Source: Solirubrobacter phytolaccae (GTDB lineage Bacteria > Actinomycetota > Thermoleophilia > Solirubrobacterales > Solirubrobacteraceae). Taken from it: a DNA stretch of 64,000 nt. The stretch covers positions 1 through 64,000 of the forward strand of contig NZ_JAPDDP010000027.1 in assembly GCF_027587195.1 (NCBI RefSeq), given 5' to 3'. Under the pieces are notes generated by a model that saw only the letters and a program-made list of their open reading frames with translations, made no database searches and had not been told where the DNA came from. A program made the translations under genes and the position numbers. Shown piece after piece: positions 50,601 through 58,495 of the stretch (its first letter is position 1; the number at the start of each line of letters is the position of its first letter).

Positions 50601-52290
50601 GAAGCGTGGGTCGACGACGGTCGCGACCACTGGCACCTACACCCCGGTCGCCGCCGACGCGGGCGCCACGCTCACGTGCGAGGTCACCGGCACCGCCAAC
50701 GGCGTGCCGAGCGCGGCCGTCGCCTCGACCGGCGTCGCGGTCCTCCCGAACCCGGACAACACCGCGGCCCCGGCGCTCAGCGGCTCCGGCATCGTCGGTG
50801 AGGCGCTCACGTGCGCCACCGGCAGCTGGGCCGGCACCCCGGACCTGTTCGTGCGCTGGCTGCGCGGCGACACCGTCGTCGCGTCCGGCTCGAGCGTCTA
50901 CACGCTCGTCCGCGCCGACCGCAACGCCGAGCTGCGCTGCAAGGTGACGGCGACGACGCTGGGTGCCGAGCGCACGGCGAGCTCCGCGCCGGTGACGGTC
51001 AAGGCCGCCGCCCCGATCACCATCACCGAGCAGCCCGAGGCGGTCATCACGACCCGCGGCGCGCGCGTGGCCTACACGCTCGCGCCCGACGTCACGGTCA
51101 CCGGCTGCACGCTCAACGGCACAGCGCTCGCGTCCTGCGCCAGCCCGATCGCCCTGGACTCGCTGGCGAGCACGGCCGACCACGCGCTGGTCATCAACCT
51201 CCGCAACGAGTACGGCGAGGACGAGACGCGCACGGTCAACTTCGCCACCCGGGTCGCCGGCCCGTCGGTGGCGATCACCAACTGGCCGGAGTTCAACCGG
51301 GCCCCCCGGTTCAGGCTCCTGGCGCTGAAGTTCCGCGTCGACGCTGGGGCGCTGGTGGCCTGCACGTTCGACGGCCGGCCCGTCTCGTGCAGCGCCGCGG
51401 GCGCCGACCTGCTCGTGCCCCGCAGCGGCGTGCACGTGTTCGAGGTGACCGCCACCGACGTCCACGGCGGCACGGGCTCGGACAAGCGGACCCTCGAGGT
51501 CGTCGAGGTCGGCAGCATCCTCCCGGTGAAGGTGCGCGGCGTCGCCGGCAGCACGATCACGATCCCGTCGGTGGAGGACCTGCGTGGGCACACGTTCAAG
51601 GCCAACGTCAGCGGTGTCACCGTGGTGCCGATCGGCTCCGGCGACCTGTCCTGGGGCCTGCTGATCAAGCTGCCGGCCAAGCCGGGCAAGGTCCGCCTGG
51701 ACACGTTCCACCCGTCGGACCCGGTCAACGAGATCGGCAGGACCGTGATCGAGGTCACCCAGGAGGAGGCGACGACCGTCGACGAGACGGCCGGCGGCCT
51801 GATCGACGCGAACTCGCCGCTCACCTGCCCGAAGGGCGCGGCCGGCTCGTTCTATGTCTGGTACATCGACGGCAAGCTCGTGCGCACCGACACGAGCAAC
51901 GTGTTCCCGGCCAAGCTGCTGCCCAAGACCGGCGAGGTGTCGTGCGCGGTCAACGACCCCATCAAGGGGTTGTCGCCGCAGGTCAAGACGCTGATCGACA
52001 ACGACGTCCGGCTCGCGCTCAAGGTCGTGGACAACGCCCTCTCGTTCGTCGTCAGCAAGAAGGTCTGGGTCGAGTTCAAGGTCGCCCAGGTGACCTCCTA
52101 CGGCCAGTCGTCCAGCGCCAAGCCCGTGAAGGCCCGCTACACGACGCTCAAGACCAAGAAGCAGACGCTCCGCCGGGGTTGGACCCGGATCTCGTTGGGC
52201 CGCAAGCTGCCGAAGTCGGGCTACCGGGTCACGGTCAAGATCAAGCGCGGGAAGCGGTACAGCAAGCCGTTGGTCCTCAGCAAGGGCTGA
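47671..52290 (+). CDS. Large secreted protein with nine Ig-like modules
   Basis: 1539 residues. ATG 47671 follows GAAGGAG. The signal ends at AAHA. The N-terminal part (ATITSTTSGDWDDPATWAGG) has the start typical of G8/beta-helix domains with short-strand rungs to about residue 290. Nine Ig-like modules of about 91 residues follow, each with the pattern N-T-x-A-P-x-I-T-G...LTC-x-x-G-x-W...Y-x-W-x-R...L-x-C. The last 500 residues contain two cysteine-containing beta modules, then a unique domain ending in basic strands (KARYTTLKTKKQTLRRGW, YRVTVKIKRGKRYSKPLVL). It lacks the FecR-like module of the array proteins, so it is a separate surface-protein type. Confidence 0.85.
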   Translation: MTLTRRLRVLLACAAALVLAPSAAHAATITSTTSGDWDDPATWAGGVVPGSSDAVVVDDAVTLTGDVTVAEVTVNGGAMLTLDGSRLTSSGDVSLLGDSYTTSWLTDGPLDVAGDLLIQNTAISNATITAAGGNTEFSGPLPGDTEASSFWTNSTFTQNFGGVTFSGHRLAGAVDPVLNDANLTVRGVNDLDGRQLTLTGWGGVFFEPTAVTGIGGAPMLNVGALTVSGMHQTTVDWSGIVGGAADTDRVNLIAAAAGDATDLIYSSAGSTTFGGPLTGESLYVTYSGNPRPAANPLPSVSSSSSLPGHAEEGDTITCDPGTWTPDDTKVYSWASDGNEISGETGSTFEVTSAQLTTDITCTVSVTVNGVTGTEESSNAVHADVAPGNILEPEVSPTTAAVGDVLTCDEGLWSAVSPSYAYTWERDGVTIGGATARTYTTVSADGDTDVTCSVVATDGLASSAPVQSITAAAVAGGPSATTPPSATSTRTPTNRATTGDVITCDPGVWNPDGAKAYAWKRNGTPIAGATATTYTVVVADLGTDLKCAVTVTASGESGSADSAAVTVVATPTNSVAPAITGTYAAGKGTPGEPLTCGAGTWTGSPTYGYSWKRGATEVATTSAYTPVGGDVGATLTCTVTATVNTIAGAPATTAGVTIFATPGNTTAPAITGTPVVGKTRLGLALSCTPGTWTGGPTFTYAWERDGTPIGGATAATYTPAGADLNTELTCVVSATANGLTTLATTTGVDVVAVAENTTPPAVTGTHATGKGTPGEQLTCGTGAWTLSATYSFSWKRGTTEVATMSTYTPVLADVGATLTCAVTADANGIPSAPAASTGVTIFAAPENTTAPAITGTPVAGKTRLGLALTCAPGTWTHGPAFTYAWERDGTPIGGATSATYTPAGADLNTELTCTVTGAANGLTGTPVTATGVDVVETAENTVAPSITGTLAAAKSLPGTALTCDAGTWTLSPTLDYAWKRGSTTVATTGTYTPVAADAGATLTCEVTGTANGVPSAAVASTGVAVLPNPDNTAAPALSGSGIVGEALTCATGSWAGTPDLFVRWLRGDTVVASGSSVYTLVRADRNAELRCKVTATTLGAERTASSAPVTVKAAAPITITEQPEAVITTRGARVAYTLAPDVTVTGCTLNGTALASCASPIALDSLASTADHALVINLRNEYGEDETRTVNFATRVAGPSVAITNWPEFNRAPRFRLLALKFRVDAGALVACTFDGRPVSCSAAGADLLVPRSGVHVFEVTATDVHGGTGSDKRTLEVVEVGSILPVKVRGVAGSTITIPSVEDLRGHTFKANVSGVTVVPIGSGDLSWGLLIKLPAKPGKVRLDTFHPSDPVNEIGRTVIEVTQEEATTVDETAGGLIDANSPLTCPKGAAGSFYVWYIDGKLVRTDTSNVFPAKLLPKTGEVSCAVNDPIKGLSPQVKTLIDNDVRLALKVVDNALSFVVSKKVWVEFKVAQVTSYGQSSSAKPVKARYTTLKTKKQTLRRGWTRISLGRKLPKSGYRVTVKIKRGKRYSKPLVLSKG
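48543..51004 (+). repeat. Ig-module tandem repeat with a two-module (549-bp) higher-order period
   Basis: Nine in-frame units of about 273 bp. Units 4, 6 and 8 resemble each other, and units 5 and 7 resemble each other. Landmarks recur exactly 549 bases apart (the ACCTACGCGTGGGAGCGCGA block at about 49762 and 50311, and the GGCAAGGGCAC block at about 49423 and 49972), so a pair of modules was duplicated as one piece. Confidence 0.85.
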
Positions 52291-52300
52291 GGGGCGGGAA

Positions 52301-52334
52301 AAGTGGCGGCCATGTACTAACGTGGCCGCCACTT
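52301..52334. terminator. Perfect 12-bp inverted repeat ending directly at the lpd start codon
   Basis: AAGTGGCGGCCA (52301-52312), a 10-base loop, and TGGCCGCCACTT (52323-52334), with the lpd ATG at 52335. It is the only strong hairpin after the large secreted-protein gene (stop 52290) and may terminate it. It also fills the place of a Shine-Dalgarno site for lpd, and none is present. Confidence 0.6.
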
Positions 52335-53705
52335 ATGCCTGAGCAATATGACTGCATCGTCATCGGCTCCGGGCCGGGTGGGTATGTCGCCGCGATCCGT
52401 GCCGCCCAGCTCGGGATGAAGACCGCCGTGGTGGAGAAGGACAAGGTCGGCGGGCGTTGCTTGAACTACGCCTGCATTCCGGCCAAGGCCGTCCTCCGTG
52501 TCGCCGACATCCTCTCTGAGATCGACGACGCCGACGAGTTCGGCATCGAGGTCTCCGGCCGCGAGGTCGATTTCTCCAAGGTCTCCGCCCGCCGCGAGAA
52601 GGTCGTCAAGACCCTCACCGGCGGTGTCAGCGGCCTGTTCAAGAAGAACAAGATCGACGTCATCGAGGGCGAGGGCTCCCTCGCCGAGGGCGGCGGCGTG
52701 AAGGTCGGCGACGACGTCTACCAGGCGTCGAAGGCGATCATCCTCGCCACCGGCTCCGTCCCCAAGCCCGTTCCCGGCACGCAGTTCGGCGGCCGCGTGA
52801 TCGGCACCGAGGAAGCGTGGGCGCTGCCCGAGCTGCCGAAGAAGATCGCCGTGCTCGGCGCCGGGGCCTCCGGCTCGGAGATCGCGTCGGCGTATGGTCG
52901 CCTCGGCACCGAGGTCCTGCTCTTCGAGATGCTGGACCGTGTCCTCCCGACCGAGGACGCGGACATCTCCAAGGTCGCCGGCCGCACCCTCGCCAAGCAG
53001 AACATCAAGATCAGCCTCGGCGTTCCCGTCGAGAACGTCCAGTCGCACGACGACAAGGTCACGTTCTCCTACGGCGACAAGACCGACGAGGCCGACTACC
53101 TGATCATCGCCGCCGGCCGCGGGCCGGACGTCGAGGCGCTCGGCCTCGACAAGGCGGGCGTCAAGCTCACCGACCGCGGCCTGATCGAGGTCGACGGCGC
53201 GCTGCGCACGTCGGTCGAGAAGGTCTACGCCATCGGTGACCTCGTCCCCGGGCCCGCGCTCGCGCACAAGGCGTCCGACGAGGGCGTCATCGCCGTCGAG
53301 GACGCGAACGGGATGAAGACGCACCCGATCGAGTACATCGACATCCCGCGCGCGACGTTCTGCACGCCCAACGTCGCCTCCTTCGGGCTGACCGAGGCGC
53401 AGGCGCGCGAGCAGGGCATCGACGTCGTCGTCGGCAAGGTCCAGTACGGCGCCGTCGGCGCCGGCACGGTCTACGGCGACCGCGGCGGCGTCATCAAGAT
53501 CATCGGCGACAAGAAGTACGGCGAGCTGGTCGGCGGCCACATCGTGGGCGCGAAGGCCACCGAGCTGATCCAGGAGCTGGTCAACGCCAAGGCGCTCGAG
53601 GGCGGCTACGCCGAAGTGGCGCGCATCATCCACGGCCATCCGACGCTGTCGGAAGGCGTGATGGAGGCCGCGCGTGCCGCAGACGGCTGGCTCATCCACG
53701 GATAA
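52335..53705 (+). CDS. lpd: Dihydrolipoyl dehydrogenase (E3)
   Basis: FAD/NAD enzyme that reoxidises dihydrolipoamide in 2-oxoacid dehydrogenase complexes. 456 residues. The FAD loop is IGSGPGGYVAAIRA. The redox disulfide is C42/C47 in GGRCLNYACIPAKAV. The NAD domain has VLGAGASGSEIASAYGRLG, the second FAD site is YAIGDLVPGPALAHKASDEG, and the C-terminal His-Glu pair is in HGHPTLSEGVMEA. It is separated from pdhAB by 2.8 kb. The ATG has no ribosome site and abuts a perfect inverted repeat. Confidence 0.95.
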   Translation: MPEQYDCIVIGSGPGGYVAAIRAAQLGMKTAVVEKDKVGGRCLNYACIPAKAVLRVADILSEIDDADEFGIEVSGREVDFSKVSARREKVVKTLTGGVSGLFKKNKIDVIEGEGSLAEGGGVKVGDDVYQASKAIILATGSVPKPVPGTQFGGRVIGTEEAWALPELPKKIAVLGAGASGSEIASAYGRLGTEVLLFEMLDRVLPTEDADISKVAGRTLAKQNIKISLGVPVENVQSHDDKVTFSYGDKTDEADYLIIAAGRGPDVEALGLDKAGVKLTDRGLIEVDGALRTSVEKVYAIGDLVPGPALAHKASDEGVIAVEDANGMKTHPIEYIDIPRATFCTPNVASFGLTEAQAREQGIDVVVGKVQYGAVGAGTVYGDRGGVIKIIGDKKYGELVGGHIVGAKATELIQELVNAKALEGGYAEVARIIHGHPTLSEGVMEAARAADGWLIHG

Positions 53706-54252
53706 GCCTGTCGGGCGGCAGCAGCCGCGTTTCTATTACGACCTCGCCTCCCCCGAGAGCTACCTCGTCGCCGAACGAGCGCTCCACGCGGTGGGCGAGG
53801 TCCCGGAGTGGATCCCGGTGAGCCTGCGCTCGCCGGCCTTCCGGTGCGCGGAGGAGATCGCCTCCTACCGTGAGGACGTCGAGCGCCGCGCGTCGGCGCT
53901 CGGCGTGCTGCCGATCCGCTGGCCCGAGCCCTTCCCGTCCGAGGATCTGCGGTGGGCGACGCTCGCCGCGACCTACGCGAAGTGGATCGGCCGCGGCGTC
54001 GCCTTCTCGCTCGCCGCGCTGCGTCAGGCGTTCGCGGGCGGCCGCGACCTCGGCGAGCGCGACAACGTGCTGCTCGCCGCCGCCGCGTGCGAGATGCACC
54101 CGCACGCGGTGATCAAAGGCGTCGAGCTGGGCTCCACCGCCCGCGCGCTGGAGGAGGCGCACGCACGGGCGGCCGCCGACGGCGTCGACACCGTCCCCGC
54201 GATCTGGGTCGACGGGCAGGTATTGGCCGGCGAACGCGCAATTCCGGTGTGA
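53674..54252 (+). CDS. DsbA-family protein, 2-hydroxychromene-2-carboxylate isomerase-like
   Basis: 192 residues from GTG 53674, with GGAGG 5 bases upstream; it overlaps the end of lpd by 32 bases. A thioredoxin fold with an alpha insert: RFYYDLASPESYLVAERAL is the isomerase-type active site without a CxxC, and VDTVPAIWVDGQVLAGE has the cis-proline loop. Such proteins use glutathione or act as isomerases; without CxxC a thiol oxidoreductase role is unlikely. The first 15 residues (SSTDKPVGRQQ) look unstructured, and a slightly later start is possible. Confidence 0.8.
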   Translation: MPQTAGSSTDKPVGRQQPRFYYDLASPESYLVAERALHAVGEVPEWIPVSLRSPAFRCAEEIASYREDVERRASALGVLPIRWPEPFPSEDLRWATLAATYAKWIGRGVAFSLAALRQAFAGGRDLGERDNVLLAAAACEMHPHAVIKGVELGSTARALEEAHARAAADGVDTVPAIWVDGQVLAGERAIPV

Positions 54253-54485
54253 TGCGCGCCAACCGGGCCTACGAGCTCCTCGTCCACCGCCAAGGACGCT
54301 TCTTCCGCCCGTCGGACAAGCTCGAGCAGGTCGAGGTGGTCGACATCGACACGGGCGAGACGATCCTGTTCTGGGACACCCGCCCGCGCGACACCGGCAA
54401 GCTCGCCCGCGCCCTACGCGCCGACCTCGCCCAGCTCGAGGCGGACGAGTTCCTCGCGCGCTGGCGCCGCTACGAGCTCAGCTAG
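54252..54485 (+). CDS. Small conserved-looking hypothetical protein
   Basis: 77 residues, MRANRAYELLVHRQGRFF to WRRYELS. The start codon overlaps the preceding stop (TGATG). Strand-rich front (VEVVDIDTGETILFWDT) and a helical tail. No known family. The stop shares CTAG with the stop of the opposing GNAT gene. Confidence 0.7.
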   Translation: MRANRAYELLVHRQGRFFRPSDKLEQVEVVDIDTGETILFWDTRPRDTGKLARALRADLAQLEADEFLARWRRYELS

Positions 54486-54973
54486 AGCGGCTTGCGGAAG
54501 TTGATCGAACGCGGCTCGTAGCCGGCGCGCTCGGTCCAGAACGGCACGGACACCGGCCCACGGTGGTACGTCGTGGTCTCCGCGACCACCGCGCCCCGCT
54601 CGCGGCCCCACGCCTCGGCGGCTTCGACCAGCGCGGTGCCCAGGCCCGCGCGGCGGTGCTCGCGCAGCACCGCCAGGTACTCGATGCTCAGGCGCGGGCG
54701 GGTCACGTCGACGGGCGACGCCCAGCGCGCGCCGTCCGGCGGACGGATCAAGCGCGCGTAGAGGCTGCCGACCACCTCGCCCTCGTGCTCGAGGACGAGG
54801 TCGAGCTCATCGCCGCCCGCGTCCGCGAGCTCCGCGTCCTGCCAGGCGGCGAACCCGTCCATGTCGGGCACGCGAAAGCGCTCCGGGTCGAGCTCGGCGT
54901 AGTGGGCGGCCAGGTCGGCGTGGACGCGCGCGAGCGCGGCGCCGTCGCCGGTGCGGGCGGGGCGGACGGTCAC
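54482..54973 (-). CDS. GNAT-family N-acetyltransferase
   Basis: 163 residues from GTG 54973. Acetyl-CoA motif A is present: YLAVLREHRRAGLGTALVEAAEAWGRERGA with the R-x-x-G-x-G/A loop. The start VTVRPARTGDGAALARVHA is typical. Substrate unknown. Its start overlaps the SRPBCC stop (GTGA), so the two are coupled. Confidence 0.9.
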   Translation of the reverse strand: MTVRPARTGDGAALARVHADLAAHYAELDPERFRVPDMDGFAAWQDAELADAGGDELDLVLEHEGEVVGSLYARLIRPPDGARWASPVDVTRPRLSIEYLAVLREHRRAGLGTALVEAAEAWGRERGAVVAETTTYHRGPVSVPFWTERAGYEPRSINFRKPL

Positions 54974-55353
54974 TCGGCGAGGCGAGCGAGACGGTCGATC
55001 ATCGTCTGGATGATCGGGCCGTAGGCGGCGGCAATCGCGCCTTCGAGCGGGCCGGGCGCGCGCAGGTCGACCGCGACCACGCTGCCGGAGCCCTGGCCGA
55101 CGACCCGGTGGGTCATCACCGCAGGCCCGACGCGCCACGTCCAGGAGCGCTCGGACTTGCTGGTGATCTTGGCCGGCACAGGGATCACGCCGAGCAGCCG
55201 CGCGGCGCCGACCGCGCCCGCGCGGACCTCCGGCGTGCCGAGGCCCCAGGCGCCGCGGACGTGGGGCGCCCAGGCCGACCAGGCGCCGGGGCGCGCCAGC
55301 AGCGCCCAGGCGACGGGGGCCGAAGCCGATGACTGAGCTGTCCACGTCCGCAT
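54970..55353 (-). CDS. SRPBCC-family (START-like) protein
   Basis: 127 residues from ATG 55353. The pattern SSASAPVAWALLARPGAWSAWAPHVRGA is the start of polyketide-cyclase/dehydrase-type SRPBCC domains. The middle ARLLGVIPVPAKITSKSERSWTW and the C-terminal amphipathic helix LEGAIAAAYGPIIQTMIDRL complete the fold. It probably binds a hydrophobic ligand. It lies 19 bases upstream of the alcohol dehydrogenase stop codon and is followed by the GNAT gene. Confidence 0.82.
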   Translation of the reverse strand: MRTWTAQSSASAPVAWALLARPGAWSAWAPHVRGAWGLGTPEVRAGAVGAARLLGVIPVPAKITSKSERSWTWRVGPAVMTHRVVGQGSGSVVAVDLRAPGPLEGAIAAAYGPIIQTMIDRLARLAE

Positions 55354-55372
55354 AGGTCTGGGCTACCCCCGC

Positions 55373-56416
55373 TCAGGCGCGCAGGACCACCTTCAACGCG
55401 TCATGCTCGCCCGCGGCGGCGAAGACGTCGTAGGCCTCCTCGATCTGGTCGAGCGCGAACTCGTGGGTGCCGAGCTTCTCGGCCTCCATCCGCCCGTCGC
55501 GGGCGAGCTTGAGCAGCGTCGGGATCGTGGTGCCGCTCACGAGCCCGGTGGTGATCGTGATGTTCTTGATCCACAGGTCCTCGAGGTGCAGCGTCGTCGG
55601 CGCGCCGTGCACGCCGATGTTGGCCACCGTGCCGCCCGCGCGCACGATTCGCGTGCACAGGTCGAAGGTCGCCGGGATGCCGACGGCCTCCATCGCCACG
55701 TCCACGCCCGCGCCGTCCGTCACCGCGAGGATCTCCTGCTCGGCGTTCTCGCCGCCCTGGACCGTGTGCGTCGCCCCGAACCGCTCCGCGTGCCGCAGCC
55801 GCGAGGTCTCCATGTCGACGGCGATGATCCGGCCGGCACCGGCGATCTTGGCCGTCATCATCGCCGCGAGCCCGACCGGCCCGGCGCCGACCACCGCGAT
55901 CGTGTCCCCCGGCTGCACGCGCCCGTTCTGGACGCCGATCTCGTAGCCCGTCGGGAGGATGTCGGCGAGGAACAGCACCTGCTCGTCCGACACCCCGTCC
56001 GGCACGAGATGGACCGACGTCTCGGCGTAGGGCACGCGCGCGTACTGCGCCTGCACGCCGTCGATCAGGTGGCCGAAGATCCAGCCGATCCCACCCACGG
56101 CGTCGCAGTGCGCGGCCATCCCGGCCTTGCACGGCCCGCAGCGCCCACACGAGGTGATCGCCGGCACGAGCACCTTGTCGCCCTGCTTCAGAGACGACAC
56201 CGCGGCACCCGTCTCGACGACCGTGCCCACCGCCTCGTGCCCGAGGATCCGCCCCTCGGTCACCGCGGGCACGTCGCCCTTGAGGATGTGCAGGTCGGTG
56301 CCGCAGATCGTCGTCGTGTCGACCTTGACGATCACGTCCGTCGGGTCCTGGATGCCCGGGTCGTCGACGTCGTCCCAGGATCGTTGCCCGGGCCCGCCGA
56401 ACACCAGCGCCTTCAT
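55373..56416 (-). CDS. Zinc-dependent alcohol dehydrogenase (MDR family)
   Basis: 347 residues from ATG 56416, with GGGGGAGAG upstream. Catalytic-zinc ligands are in TTTICGTDLHILKG and GRILGHEAVG. The structural zinc site SCGRCGPCKAGMAAHC has all four cysteines. The Rossmann loop is IAVVGAGPVGLAAMMTAKIAG with an acidic end (VDMETSRL), so NAD is likely the coenzyme. The profile is that of formaldehyde/short-chain alcohol dehydrogenases or threonine-dehydrogenase-like enzymes; the substrate is unclear. It is divergent from pdhA. Confidence 0.93.
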   Translation of the reverse strand: MKALVFGGPGQRSWDDVDDPGIQDPTDVIVKVDTTTICGTDLHILKGDVPAVTEGRILGHEAVGTVVETGAAVSSLKQGDKVLVPAITSCGRCGPCKAGMAAHCDAVGGIGWIFGHLIDGVQAQYARVPYAETSVHLVPDGVSDEQVLFLADILPTGYEIGVQNGRVQPGDTIAVVGAGPVGLAAMMTAKIAGAGRIIAVDMETSRLRHAERFGATHTVQGGENAEQEILAVTDGAGVDVAMEAVGIPATFDLCTRIVRAGGTVANIGVHGAPTTLHLEDLWIKNITITTGLVSGTTIPTLLKLARDGRMEAEKLGTHEFALDQIEEAYDVFAAAGEHDALKVVLRA

Positions 56417-56495
56417 CGCTCTCCCCCTTGAAGTTGACCGCCCCCGATGTTCATGCGGTCGCGTTACCGCGCCGCTGCATGGGTATGGACACCGC

Positions 56496-57446
56496 ATGGC
56501 CGATGGGCTCGACGAGGCGCGCGAATGGCTCGCGACGATGCTGTTGATCCGGCGCTTCGAGGAGCGCGCGGGGCAGATGTACGCCAAGAACAAGGTCGGC
56601 GGCTTCCTGCACCTGGCGATCGGTGAGGAGGCGACGATCGTCGGCGCCGTCCGGGCGATGCGCGACGAGGACTACCTGATCTCGACCTACCGCTCGCACG
56701 GCCACGCGATCGCGCGCGGCACCGACCCCAAGCGCGTCATGGCCGAGCTGTTCGGCAAGGCGACGGGCGTGTCGGGCGGACGCGGCGGCTCGATGCACAT
56801 GTTCGACGGCGAGCGCCGCTTCATGGGCGGCTACGGGATCGTCGGCGGCAACCTCCCGCTCGCGGCCGGGATCGCGTTCAGCAGCGACTACCGCGAGACC
56901 GAGGAGGTCACGGTCTGCGTGTTCGGCGACGGCGCCGCCAACCAGGGCACGTTCGGCGAGACGCTCAACCTCGCCGCGCTGTGGAAGCTTCCGGTCGTGT
57001 TCATGGTCACCAACAACCAGTTCGGCATGGGCACCTCGCTCGAGCGCCACTCCGCGCAGACCGACCTGCACAAGCGCGGCGAGGGCTACGGCGTGCCCGG
57101 CCTGCGCGCGGACGGGATGGACGTCGGCGACACCTACGAGGTCATGAGCGAGGCGATCGAGCGCGTCCGCGCCGACCGCACGCCGATCCTCGTCGAGGCC
57201 GTCACCTACCGCTTCGCCGGCCACTCGATGGCCGACCCCGAGGAGTACCGCGAGAAGGACGACGTCAAGGAGTGGCGCGAGCAGCACGATCCGATCAAGA
57301 ACTTCGCCGAGAAGCTCGAGGACGTGGACCTCGAAGCGCTCGACGAGGAGATCGGCGCGCGGATCGACGCCGCCGTCGAGTTCGCCGAGGACTCCGACTT
57401 CCCCACGCCCGAGTCGATCTACGACCACCTCTACGTCGATGGCTGA
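56496..57446 (+). CDS. pdhA: Pyruvate dehydrogenase E1 component, alpha subunit
   Basis: 316 residues from ATG 56496 (MADGLDEAREWLATMLLIRRFEE). ThDP binding: GDGAANQGTFGE ... FMVTNNQFG, the GDG-x-NN motif of the superfamily. Also HGHAIARGTD and RFAGHSMADPEEYRE with the phosphorylation-loop-like serine. Decarboxylates pyruvate (or a related 2-oxoacid) with the beta subunit encoded next, 8 bases overlapping. No ribosome site is clear. Confidence 0.93.
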   Translation: MADGLDEAREWLATMLLIRRFEERAGQMYAKNKVGGFLHLAIGEEATIVGAVRAMRDEDYLISTYRSHGHAIARGTDPKRVMAELFGKATGVSGGRGGSMHMFDGERRFMGGYGIVGGNLPLAAGIAFSSDYRETEEVTVCVFGDGAANQGTFGETLNLAALWKLPVVFMVTNNQFGMGTSLERHSAQTDLHKRGEGYGVPGLRADGMDVGDTYEVMSEAIERVRADRTPILVEAVTYRFAGHSMADPEEYREKDDVKEWREQHDPIKNFAEKLEDVDLEALDEEIGARIDAAVEFAEDSDFPTPESIYDHLYVDG

Positions 57447-58416
57447 GCTGCGCTACCGGGAGGCGCTCAACCAGGCGCTGCGCGAGGAGCTGGAGCGCGA
57501 CGAGCGCGTCTTCATCCTCGGCGAGGACATCGGCGTCTTCCAGGGCGCGTTCAAGGTCACCGACGGCCTGCTGGAGGCGTTCGGCGACAAGCGGGTGCGC
57601 GACACGCCGATCTCCGAGAACACGATCGTCGGCCTCGGCGTGGGCGCCGCGATGACCGGCCTGCGCCCGATCGTCGAGCTGATGACGGTCAACTTCAGTC
57701 TGCTCGCGATGGACCAGATCGTCAATCACATGGCCGCGATCCCATACATGTTCAACGGCCAGGCGCGCGTCCCGATGGTGGTGCGGATGCCGCAGGGCGC
57801 CGGCCACCAGCTCGGCCCCACGCACAGCCACTGCCTCGAGGCGATCTACCTCCACGTGCCCGGGATGCTGCTCGCCGTGCCGTCGACCCCCGCCGACGCC
57901 AAGGGCCTGCTCAAGGCCGCGATCCGCGACGACAACCCGGTCGTCTTCATCGAGCACGAGTCGCTCTACGGCGCCAAGGGCGAGGTCCCGGAGGACGAGG
58001 ACCACCTGGTCGAGTTCGGCCAGGCCGCGATCCGGCGCGAGGGCACCGACGTGACCATCGTCGGCATCTCGCGGATGGCGATCACCGCGCAGGAGGCGGC
58101 CGAGACGCTGGCGGAAGAGCACGACATCCAGGCCGAGGTGATCGACCCGCGCACGCTGCGCCCGCTCGACCTGCCGACGATCCTGGAGTCCGTCCGCAAG
58201 ACGAACCGCTGCGTGATCGTGGAGGAGGGCTGGCCGCACGGCGGCGTCGGCGCGAACCTCGCGGCGCTCATCCAGGAGCAGGCCTTCGACCACCTGGACG
58301 CGCCGATCCTGCGCGTGAGCGGCCTGGACCTGCCGATGCCGTACTCCAAGCCGCTCGAGCAGCTCGCGTTCCCGCACGCGGAGCAGGTCGTCGAGACGGT
58401 CAAGTCGCTCTTCTAG
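57439..58416 (+). CDS. pdhB: Pyruvate dehydrogenase E1 component, beta subunit
   Basis: 325 residues. Transketolase-like pyrimidine-binding domain (REALNQALREELERDERVF, ILGEDIGVFQGAFKVT, DTPISENTIVGLGVGAAMTG) with the catalytic glutamate in the SEN region. C-terminal domain EVIDPRTLRPLDLPTILESV and VEEGWPHGGVGANLAALI. Its 8-base overlap with pdhA suggests coupled expression of the heterotetramer. Confidence 0.94.
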   Translation: MAELRYREALNQALREELERDERVFILGEDIGVFQGAFKVTDGLLEAFGDKRVRDTPISENTIVGLGVGAAMTGLRPIVELMTVNFSLLAMDQIVNHMAAIPYMFNGQARVPMVVRMPQGAGHQLGPTHSHCLEAIYLHVPGMLLAVPSTPADAKGLLKAAIRDDNPVVFIEHESLYGAKGEVPEDEDHLVEFGQAAIRREGTDVTIVGISRMAITAQEAAETLAEEHDIQAEVIDPRTLRPLDLPTILESVRKTNRCVIVEEGWPHGGVGANLAALIQEQAFDHLDAPILRVSGLDLPMPYSKPLEQLAFPHAEQVVETVKSLF

Positions 58417-58437
58417 CGACTCGGGTGCAACAAGTCT

Positions 58438-58443
58438 TATAAC
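58438..58443 (+). promoter_or_regulatory. Candidate -10 element of the DUF4331 gene
   Basis: TATAAC within TCTTATAACCG, the only AT-rich spot in the 79 bases between pdhB and the next gene. No good -35 is visible. The leader would be about 45 bases. Confidence 0.3.
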
Positions 58444-58495
58444 CGCGCGGCGGGGTGGCGCGTAGAAGCGGCGACCCCAACCTCAGGAGCATCTC

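Noticed and set aside
47821-52332. A 1503-codon minus-strand frame opposite the large Ig-repeat gene
   Set aside because: Same reason: a shadow of a repetitive gene on the other strand.
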